From positions 25,862,032 through 25,926,031 of the forward strand of contig NC_080582.1 of the NCBI RefSeq assembly GCF_029962835.1: a stretch of 64,000 nucleotides of DNA. The letters run 5' to 3'. Position 1 is the stretch's first letter. Each line of letters begins with the position of its first letter. The stretch is from Magnolia sinica. Taxonomy: Eukaryota; Streptophyta; Magnoliopsida; Magnoliales; Magnoliaceae. Below the pieces are notes generated by a model. The model did no database searches. It saw only the letters and a program-made list of their open reading frames with translations, and had not been told where the DNA came from. A program made the position numbers and the translations under genes. Below, piece by piece: positions 48,038 through 56,669 of the stretch.

Positions 48038-48332
48038 AGAAGAGTGGTGGTCATGCTTTTGGTGTGCTTTCCTTCTTTTCACATCATCAATGGCTATGAT
48101 ATAGATGGTTGCCTGTAATATTTCAACGTGCAGTTAGTGTATGTATAACATTCAATGTGCAGATGGTTGCCTGTGATATTTCAATGTGCAGTTAGGAGAA
48201 TCTTTTTCCTTCGGCCACCCAAATGCCAATATTAGTGTCCTCCATGCAACCTTGTCTTTTGAAGCCCCCAAATTATTTAAGTCTTGTGATGTGCAGACTA
48301 ACATAAACCCATTGTAATCTCCTTTTGTATAG

Positions 48333-48395
48333 GTTCTGGACCGTGGTGAGAAGATTGAGCTTCTGGTAGACAAAACTGAGAACCTCCGCTCACAG
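48333..48395 (+). pseudogene. Captured exon of a VAMP72-type R-SNARE
   Basis: Exactly 21 codons between AG (48331-48332) and a GT donor: VLDRGEKIELLVDKTENLRS plus Q. This is the R-SNARE motif region of plant VAMP72 proteins (VLDRGEKIELLVDKTENLRSQA). It includes the ionic-layer arginine context DRGEKIELL and is open and highly conserved. The parent protein drives vesicle fusion. Confidence 0.78.
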
Positions 48396-48438
48396 GTGGT
48401 GAACTTCAATATCATTGAGGGCCTGAACCTGCTAAAGG

Positions 48439-48567
48439 ACTCCGAAATACTGCTGTTGATGCCTTTTTTACTGCTACACAGTTCACCAAAGATGGACAGA
48501 AGAAACCAGTCCCTTGGAAACAATGGCAATCATTGGCAACAAGGAGATCATTGACATTAACCAAGGT
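48439..48567 (+). other. Unidentified exon-like segment after the VAMP72 exon
   Basis: Readings DAFFTATQFTKDGQKKPVPW and, in a neighbouring frame, MAIIGNKEIIDINQ end at a donor-like CCAAG/GTATGT. The composition looks like real protein, but I do not recognise the family. It probably comes from a further captured gene. Confidence 0.35.
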
Positions 48568-48689
48568 ATGTTAGCTGCTTAGACTAGTGTTATAAAAAAA
48601 ATAAAAAAAACTAGGATACATGTGGGTCACCTTTTATTTTCCTTTTTTTTTAAATTATTTTTTTAAAACTTTTTGATAAGAAAGATTTT

Positions 48690-48852
48690 CTCTATGGCTA
48701 CGGATTATGGTGGTTGACATTTATAGCTACGGATCTAATCCGTAGTAACGTTTTAAATGGCTACGGTACCAATGGCTACGGTCGTACTGTGGGCTTATCC
48801 ATATTTCGCTACGGATTTTATTCGTAACTTTTGACCAATTTCTATTAATGTA
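48690..48852. repeat. Terminal part of another, truncated CACTA-like element inside CACTA-2
   Basis: GGCTACGGAT / ATCCGTAG words occur several times, then TTTCTATTAATGTAG, which read inward on the minus strand is CTACATTAATAGAAATTGG, CACTA-like. It differs from the CCGCCGGTAAAG words of the true CACTA-2 end that follows. No left partner is seen, so it is a truncated remnant. Confidence 0.5.
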
Positions 48853-49035
48853 GCAAAAGCTGACGATTTAGCGGCGTCCAGTATAACTGTCAGCAAAGGT
48901 CTAGACCGCCGGTAAAGCCTTTACCGACCGAGGCTTTACTGGCTGTTAGCTGACCGCGGCAAAGAATTTTCCGGTGGTTTTCTAGCCGTTTGCCGGTGGT
49001 TTTGACCGCCGGTAAAGGCCATTTTTCTTATATTG
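48853..49035. repeat. Right subterminal and terminal repeats of CACTA-2
   Basis: Repeated CCGCCGGTAAAG, GCCGGTGGTTTT and related words in both directions, ending CCATTTTTCTTATATTG at 49035. Confidence 0.85.
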
Positions 49036-49152
49036 TCTCTACTCTCTTCTAAAGAATCAATTATTTATTTATTTATTTATTTTTAAGTTGTGTTAAGGCT
49101 TTGTAAAGCCAATGTTTCTGAAGCAAAACAAACCTGGCTTGAACAGCCAATA
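49036..49152 (+). repeat. 5' LTR of copia-3, right piece
   Basis: Starts with the second copy of TCT (49036-49038), continues CTACTCTCTTCTAAAG as in the 3' LTR, and ends GAACAGCCAATA next to the primer-binding site. Confidence 0.92.
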
Positions 49153-49531
49153 AACTGGTAGCAGAGCCAAGTTCTTTTTCTAGAAGAAGTTTTCAGCAAT
49201 TTTTTTAGCCAAGAACAGATTTTTCTGAAGAAGAATCTGTTTAAGAAAAAAATCAGATTGTAAAGCCAAATATTTTTTGAGTTCCCTAGTTGAAGTTGCT
49301 AGCAATTTTTTCTAGCCAAGAAAAGAAAAATCTGCTAAAAAAAAAAAGATTTCAGCAGTATTGTTTTTTGTTTTTTTTTTTTTTTTGGTTTTTTTTTTCA
49401 GCCAAAAAAAAAAAACTGTTTTAAAAATAAAATCAGATTTTTAATCCCTCCCTTTCTCCCTTCCTTCTCAAAGAAAAAAAAAATCAGATTGTTTGGGTCA
49501 TCTTGAGGCTTAGTAAAGCCAATTTGTCTAA

Positions 49532-49950
49532 TCTGACTCGAGATGGGTTGTTGATTGCATCCTAAGTAAGTCCTCTGTTAATTGGAAATGGAAATATTGG
49601 AAGGAGAGAATCTGCAACCTCCTGCTCACCGGTTCGTTTTCCCTTGCCCTCATCCCTAGAGAGGTCAACAGTCCGGCTGACTGTTTAGCTAGGCAAGGTA
49701 GTGCTTCGCAAATTTCCAACCTGTATTCGGTCCCCTCTAATCTCCCTAGGCAGGGGAGAGGTTCTTATTGTCTAGAAAAAATGGGGTTGGGTTCGGTGTT
49801 TTAAAAAATAATCAGAGATGTATAGCACATGATAGGAGGGCAACCCCTCCCGAATCTCTTTTTTGTAATTTTGCCTGATCAATGAAATCCTTTGGTTTGA
49901 AAAAAAAATAGCATGAATAAAGATGAACATATCCTACATCAACAAAAAAA
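49532..49950 (+). mobile_element. 5'-truncated L1-type LINE tail inside the copia-3 leader
   Basis: Flanked by the 17 bp duplication AAAGCCAATTTGTCTAA (49515-49531 and 49951-49967), which matches target-primed reverse transcription. The open part reads KWKYWKERICNLLLTGSFSL and IPREVNSPADCLARQG, the C-terminal RNase H end of plant LINEs. The 3' end is A-rich (runs near 49900 and 49943-49953). It inserted after copia-3 was in place. Confidence 0.88.
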
Positions 49951-52900
49951 AAAGCCAATTTGTCTAACCCATTAAGCTTGTTCATGTAAAGATGGTCAGC
50001 ACAATTTGGCTGCAGGTTCCTAAGTTATCAAAGGACAACTATGAAAATTGGTGCATCCAATTGAAGGCGTTGTTCGGGTCGCAAGAACTATGGGAGATCG
50101 TCACCGATGGGTATGTAGAACCTACTATAGAGGAAGAAGCCGCCTTCACCAACGAGGAAGAAACCGCTCTAAAAAATCAAAGGAAGAGAGACAACAAGGT
50201 TTTGCTTCTCCTCTATCGAGGGTTCGATGAATCAACCTTTGAAAAGATTGTCGAAGCAACAGTAAGTAAGTAAGCTTGGGATATCCTTAGCACCATTTTC
50301 AAAGGTGTTGATCGAGTGAAGCGGGTTCGCCTACAATCTCTTAGAGCCGAGTTCGAAGTGGTGCCCATGAAAGAATGTGAAAGTATCTCTGACTACTCAC
50401 GTCTACTTATTATTATTAACAATTTAAAAAGAAATGGTGAAAAATTTGAAGACACACGTGTCATGGAAAAGGCACTGCGATCTCTCACAACCAAGTTTGA
50501 GCATGTGGTTGTGGTGATCGAAGAATCAAAAGACTTGGAAAAATTGTCTATTGAAGAGTTGATGGGATCGTTGTAAGTGCATGAGCAATGAATGCAAAAG
50601 AATGCGAGAACGATACTTGAACATACCTTAGAGTCTAAGCTGACTCTAAATGAACAAAGAGGTGGCCATACACATCGTGGGGGCCGTGGTACTAACAATC
50701 ATGCAAGAGGAGGAGAGCGTGGATATAATCCAAGCAATCCACAAAATCAATAAAATTTTACCAATTTCCATGGTAGAGGAAATGGTAGAGGCAGATCCAC
50801 ATGAGGTCGTGGAAATATAAAAAATATTCAGTGCCGAAATTGCAACAAGTTCGGTCATTATGCATCAGATTGTAGGTGCAAGCCACTGGATCAAGATGAA
50901 CGATCCAACTATGCCAAAGCATCAAATCATGAAGAAGAAAAAATCACACTCTTACTTGCACATGAGAAAGGCTGTGATCAGTCAGATGTGTGGTACCTTG
51001 ACACGGATGCAAGAAACACATGTGCGGTGACAAAAAGCTCTTTATGGAACTCATAGAAGGAGTTCATGGCGATGTGATGTTCAGAGACTCATAAAAAACT
51101 CCAGTGAAAGGTAAAGGTAAAATCAAAATTTACTAGAAAAATGGTGAGCCGCAATTCATCTCTAAAGTATATTACGTACCCAACATGAAAAGTAACATCC
51201 TCAGCATTGGCCAACTACTTGAAAAGGGGTATGTGATACACATGGAGAACTCAATTATGTCATTAATAAATGCATACGGTGGACATGTGGCACGGGTCCA
51301 AATGGTGAAAAATCGAATGTTCTCACTCCATATAAACACAAGCCTTGAAAAGTGTCTTTATGTATGTGCCAATAATGAATCATAGAAGTGGCATCTTCAT
51401 TTTGATCATCTGAACTTTGATGGCCTAAAGCTCTTGTCCTCATCAAGCACGGTGCATGACTTGCCTGCTATTGAAGCTCCAGAATATGTCTGTAAGGCAT
51501 GCACACTTGGCAAGCAACAAAGGAACTCCTTCCTAGTTGGAGTATCCTGAAGAGCAAAGGAGCCATTGCAGTTAGTTCACACCGACACCTGTGGACCATT
51601 TGAGACACCCTCTCTTGGTGGAAAAAATATTTTATTACCTTCATTGATGATTTTAACAGAAAGCTATGACTGCACTGTATCAAAGAAAATTTTGTTACTT
51701 CTACTATCTTCAAGAATTTTTAAGCTCGTGTTAAAACTGAAAGTGACTTCAAAATCAAAGTTCTCAGATCTGACAGAGGCGGGGAATACACCTCAAATAT
51801 TTTTTGAAAATATTGTAGGGAACATGGCATTAAGCAACAACACACTGCAGCTTACACGCCACAACAAAATGAAATTGCATAATGGAAGAACTGCACCATC
51901 CTCGACATGACGAGGACCATGCTGAAGGAGAAAAGTCTGCCAAAGAATTTATGGGCAGATGCAGTTGCATGTATTGCCTATTTGCTCAATAGGTATCAGG
52001 TTCATAACACTACAAGAAGCATGGAGTAGATACAAGCCGAGCGTAGTGTACCTTAAGATCTTTGAGTATGTCGCCTACGCTCAAGATCCAGAAGCAAGAA
52101 GGAAAAAGCTTGATTATCATGGCGAGAAGTGCATCTTCATTGGCTACAGTGAAGAATCAAAGTCATACAAGCTCTATAACCCATTAACTAATAAGGTAGT
52201 AATAAGTAAAGATGTAGTGTTCTGCGAGGAAGAAGCCTGGGAGTGGAACCATAAAGATACAGCCAAAGAAAAGTAGGTCGAGGCTGGAGAATATGAAGAA
52301 GAGAGGCATGTGAATCAGGAACAGACACCTAAATCACCCCCTTCAGATCACAGAACTCCAAGAGTACGTTCCATCTCCCCTGGAATTACTTCATCAAATT
52401 AGAATTGAGCCAGCACATCTTCATCCAATTTTCCTTCACCCTTGGCTCCCATCAAAATGAGAAACCTCAACGAGATCTACGCAAAAAGTGAGGAAGTAAA
52501 TTTTCTTTGCCTGTATGCAGACCATGAGCCTCTCAAATTCAAGGAGGCCGTGAATAAAGAATGTTGGAGAAAGACTATGGAAGAAGAGATCCATGCCATC
52601 GAGAAGAATCATATATGGGAGCTGATCTCACTCCCTAAAGGCCAGAGGACCATTGGTCTCAAATGGGTATATAAAATTAAGCGGAATGCCGATGGTAAGT
52701 TCAAATGATATAAGGCAAGGCTCGTAGCAAAGGGCTACAAAAAGAAATATGGGGTAGACTATAAAGAAGTTTTCTCCCCAGTTACTCACCTTGGCACTGT
52801 GAGGATGATTATCTCCCTTGCAGCTCATCACAGTTGGATGATCTACCAACTGGATGTGAAATTCACATTCTTAAATGGAGTACTCGAAGAAGAAGTCTAT

Positions 52901-54054
52901 GTTGACTAGCCTAAAGGCTTTGTCATGTAAGGGGAGGAACACAAGGTGTATCGGCTGAAGAAAACCCTGTATGGGTTAAAGCAAGCTCCTCGTGCTTAGA
53001 ATGAACGGATCGATGGTTGTCTTCAAGAGAATGGTTTTGTGAAATGTCCGTACGAGCATGTCGTTTATATAAAGAAGAATGCCCATGGTGATACACTTAT
53101 AGCTTATTTATATGTTGATGATTTGCTGTTCGCTAGAAATAGCCAAGCGATGTTTGAAGAATTCAAGTAGGATATGTTCAATGAGTTCGAGATGACAGAC
53201 GGTGGATTGATGTCCTTCTTCTTGGGCATCGAAGTGAAATAACAAGTCGGCGGCATATATATATCATAGAAGAAGTACGAAAAAGAACTTCTTGAGAAGT
53301 TTCGGATGACCGACTGTAAAGCCATGAATACACCTATTGTAATAGGCCTAAAGCTCACAAAAGATGGCGAATGAAGAAATGTTGACTCAACTTTATTCAA
53401 GAGCCTAATCGGAAGCTTAAGGTACCTCACAATCACTAGGCCAGATATAGTCTATAGTGTTGGGCTTCTAAGCCGGTATATGGAAGCCCCAAAAGAGTCA
53501 CATTGGCTAGCTGCAAAAAGAATTCTGAGGTATATCAAAGGGACTATTGAATTTGTTCTCTTTTATCCATACGATGATGAAGCATTTTTATATGGATACT
53601 CTGATAGTGATTAGGGTAGTGACTAAGACGAAAGAAAGAGTACCATAGGCTATACTTTCTATCTTGGATCGACAACATTCACATGGAACTCAAAGAAGCA
53701 GAGTACAGTAGCGCTGTCCACATGTGAGGCCGAGTATGTAGCAGCTTCGTCTACTGTATGTGAGGTGATATGGTTAAGGAATATGCTAAAGGAGCTGAAG
53801 CATCTGCAGGAAGAATGTACTGTCACATACATGGACACCAAGTCGGCAATTGAACTTGTCAAAAATCTAGTACAACATGGAAGGAGCAAGAACATTGATA
53901 CAAGGTATCATTTCCTACGACATCAAGTGAAGCTAGAGTATTGTCATACCACTGAATAAGTGGCAAACATCTTAACCAAAGCATTACCGGCTGATACATT
54001 CAAGAAACTTAGATCAATGCTTGAAATGAAACCTGTTTTTAGTTTGAAGGGAAG

Positions 54055-54482
54055 TGTTAGAGTTGCAAACCCAAAACCCATTTTCAAGTGACTGTTCATC
54101 TTCCAATGCACAACAAGAGTTCCCATGTAGCTATTTTGGAAGATGAAAAGCTTTGTGTATTTTCTAGAAGCATTAAATATTGGAAGCTCCTGGTAGGGGT
54201 ATAGTAGTCATTTCACAGTTGACGTAAATGCCTATAAAAGGGCACTTGTGTATTTGGTTGATGTAAGAAGCAATTGTGCGGTAGCAAGAAAAATAGCAGC
54301 AAGTGTGAAGTTTGTAGCAGTAGTAAACATTTTTTTTAAAAAAAAAGTAAAAGGTTATGTTTTGGTCTTTTCTCTCTTCTAAAGAATTAGGGTTTTTTAA
54401 TTATTATTATTTAAAATGTGTGTTAAGGCTTTGTAAAGCTAATATTTCTGAAGCAAAACAAATCTGGCTTGAACAGCCAACA
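54055..54482 (+). repeat. 3' LTR of copia-3
   Basis: TGTTAGAGTTGCAAACC to GAACAGCCAACA, preceded by a purine-rich tract (GTTTGAAGGGAAG). A TATAAAAGGG box lies near 54233. The hairpin arms are at 54097-54106 and 54134-54145. Confidence 0.94.
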
Positions 54483-54487
54483 CTTCC

Positions 54488-54957
54488 CCACTAAAAACCC
54501 ATCAGATCTATAGTCTAGATGTACAAACCACTAGCTTCACTTGTGTGGAATGGATGCTTCAAGACTATTTGCATACATTGCATCAAGCCTCGTATGCTAA
54601 TAGATTTTAATTGCAATTTGATTTAAGGATGCTAATTTGAATAGGTGGAGCTAGTCGGCATGTCTAAAGTGACTAGTCAGGACAGAGAATGGTTACAGAT
54701 GGAAGTTCATTTCCTTTTTATTGTTTCTTTGTTCATTTCGTAATCTATGAACGGTGTGAGATATTTGGATGATGTTTTCAACATGATGTATGTACCTTTT
54801 TTTGTTTTTATTTTTTATTTGTATTTTTTGTGAACAATATTTTGATATGGTATCATGCTCTATGCTTGTTCAATACTTTGACAAAACAGCTGGCTTTCAT
54901 TGTATTTGTTATATCTATATTTTAATGTGATATGATTATTTAAAGTGGAAGAAATTG
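54488..54957 (+). repeat. Copy B of the duplicated CNL 3' flank, second part
   Basis: Continues copy B beyond the copia-3 target duplication. Anchors shared with copies A and C include GGTGTGAGATATTTGGATGA at 54753-54772, followed by GATGTTTTCAA, and GTGATATGATTATTTAAAGTG near 54930. Confidence 0.75.
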
Positions 54958-55330
54958 CTTCAAGATCTGTGGTCTCAGCCCTCTCTAAGCAATCCCTTCC
55001 CGTGTGGTCCATGTGGTATTGGAAGGTTAAAATCAGGGATATCATGTGCAATATGGATGTTTACCTCGCCCACACCCTTAGGGAGGCCAAATTAGTTGCG
55101 AATGGCCTAGCCCAATTAAAGAGCAATGGGCAACAAGATCGGATCTTCTCTTCCTTGGGAGATGGGCCTCAGCAACCTACGAGAAGCTAGCTCTTTTTTC
55201 AGCTTTCTTCTTAGCTTTATGATAGGCGGGCTAGCTTCATTTTGTCGATGGGCCTGCCGAAATTAGCCTGCTGTATATGTTTCTTCTTGTAATGGAAAAG
55301 TGTTTCGAACAAGAAACAAATGCATTCAAT
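54958..55330 (+). mobile_element. Second truncated LINE tail (RNase H end)
   Basis: The frame reads WYWKVKIRDIMCNMDVYLAH and TLREAKLVANGLAQLKSNG, which fits the LINE RNase H pattern (HSFREAN.VANGLA). The 3' untranslated end follows to about 55330, and no long poly-A is seen. Homology of flank copy B stops where this starts, so it is an insertion or the flank's natural edge. A target duplication was not found. Confidence 0.65.
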
Positions 55331-55663
55331 TTGGGATATAATCTTATTCAAATATAACAGAGAGAGAACATTAAAGACAATCATCATATTTTATTATTAC
55401 TGAGTTCATTTACATCCTCAAACATCCCTTGATTCTAAGATAGATTATTTATAATACAGAAATTAACAGAGTTCAAGTATCCAAGTCAGATTTCAAATCC
55501 GACAGTACTTCGACTCGTGATTTGATCATCTCTTTAAGAGGGATATGACATAGATCTCTTCTATTGATTTCCGTTCTTGAAGCTTGGACAGAATAAATCT
55601 GGAGACTTAGCCACTTCAGTAGAGTTCAGCCCTTTAACCTTCACAGACTGCAAGGTAGTCTGG
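55331..55663. other. Unassigned AT-rich sequence before the palindrome array
   Basis: No supported coding region. On the minus strand AATAATAAAATATGATG and similar words resemble a 3' processing region, which would suit an LTR or transcript reading leftward from the promoter-like region at 55800. This is speculative. Confidence 0.3.
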
Positions 55664-56416
55664 TTGCGTGGGTTCATGCAACCGATATGGCTTGCGCAGA
55701 CCCGCACAAACCACCGTTGCTTCCTCTCTCCTACCTTCAGTTTTCTTTCTTACTCTGCTTCCTCTCCAAAATCTTTAATCGGTCCAAATAAAGGGGGAGA
55801 GGGAGTATTTATAGGCTCTCACATGTATGGCACCTCGATTTTGGTGCAATGGGACCCACCTTATATCAATCTTAACCGTTCAAGGAAATCATTTCCAGAA
55901 ACTAGTTGCGCGAACCCGCGCAACTGACATTTTCATTGCGCGGACCCGCGCAACCAATATCGATTTCGCGGACTCGCACAATCGACCTCAAAAACACTTA
56001 TCTTTCTTCTTTTTCCATTTCCTTCAACTTCTTACCTTTCAATCTTCTTTTCTTCAATTCTTTTTTTCTCATTTTTATGCCTCAACAGATGCCCCCTTGA
56101 TCCTTTCTTTGTTTCTCTAAAAATCAAAGAAAAGAATTAATTTTGCAATTTTGACAGGGTTTGCGTGGACCCGCGCAACGTACTCGGTCATACTTCCTAT
56201 AAATACCCTGACCCTTCATTCATTCTCCACACACTTGCACTACAACGAACCCTTGCTCTTCTATGATTTTTTCCCATGCAACATACTTCTTTTGTGTGAA
56301 CCCGCGCAACGTCTTTCGCTTTCCGCGAACCCGCACAACGGTCCTCCCATTCGCACAAGCCTTTTGGCCTTTGCGTTGTCCCGTGTAAAGGACTTCGATT
56401 GTGCGGTCCCATGCAA
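55664..56416. promoter_or_regulatory. Array of ~10 imperfect palindromes TTGCGCGGACCCGCGCAA with opposed TATA boxes
   Basis: Copies start at 55664, 55692, 55906, 55936, 55964, 56161, 56292, 56321, 56371 and 56399. Within clusters the start-to-start spacing is 28, 30, 28, 29 and 28 bp. The best copies (55906, 55936) are nearly perfect 18-20 bp palindromes flanked by unrelated DNA. One TATA box points left (55802-55820, CCTATAAATAC on the minus strand) and one points right (TATAAATA, 56199-56206) toward the plant-mobile-domain gene. This suggests a two-way promoter or an LTR-like control region. The function is inferred. Confidence 0.75.
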
Positions 56417-56669
56417 CTAGGACTTGACAATTTTCCAGCTCTTGGTCCTTTTTCCAGAACTCAAACAATTTCTTAACTTCTCTTTAATTACCTTCAAGTC
56501 TTCAACCCCTTTTCCATTATGGCCCATATCAAGCGAACATACTGCGCTGTAGACCCGCCATCTAAACAGCCTTCTAGGCCCTGCATACTTTAAAGAACCC
56601 ATACTACCTACCTTTAACTTCACTGACCGCATTACTTCATTACCTTCTCCCATTCATCGGGCAATCACA

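Larger units (their letters stand above)
40421..49035 (+). mobile_element. CACTA-2: 8.6 kb gene-capturing (Pack-type) CACTA transposon
   Basis: The left end is CACTACAGGAAATAGGGCCA. The right end, read inward on the minus strand, is CAATATAAGAAAAATGGCCT, an imperfect terminal inverted repeat. The 3 bp target duplication TCT is seen at 40418-40420 and 49036-49038, and the split LTR joins cleanly when the element is removed in thought. Subterminal words such as GCCGGC, CCGCCGGTAAAG and GCCGGTGG occur at both ends. No transposase is recognisable. The interior holds exon fragments of at least five, probably six or more, unrelated host genes, all on the plus strand and several with intact splice borders. 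Confidence 0.92.
40164..54482 (+). mobile_element. copia-3: Ty1/copia element carrying nested CACTA-2 and LINE insertions
   Basis: The target duplication CTTCC flanks it exactly (40159-40163 and 54483-54487). The 5' LTR is in two pieces (40164-40420 and 49036-49152) around CACTA-2. A primer-binding-site relative TGGTAGCAGAGCC follows at 49156-49168. The leader is split by a LINE (49532-49950). Gag begins near 49992 (MVSTIWLQVPKLSKDNY), with a CCHC-type knuckle near 50830-50880. Pre-integrase lies near 51360-51520, integrase about 51560-52060, reverse transcriptase about 52440-53340, and RNase H about 53580-54030. The 3' LTR is 54055-54482. LTR pieces differ by roughly 6 % by eye. It is of the same family as copia-2. 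It is a fossil with many breaks. Confidence 0.94.

Noticed and set aside
55664-56416. Possible CRISPR-like array because of regularly spaced palindromic repeats
   Set aside because: The genome is a plant, repeats are imperfect and irregularly clustered, and no cas genes exist; the repeats surround TATA boxes instead.
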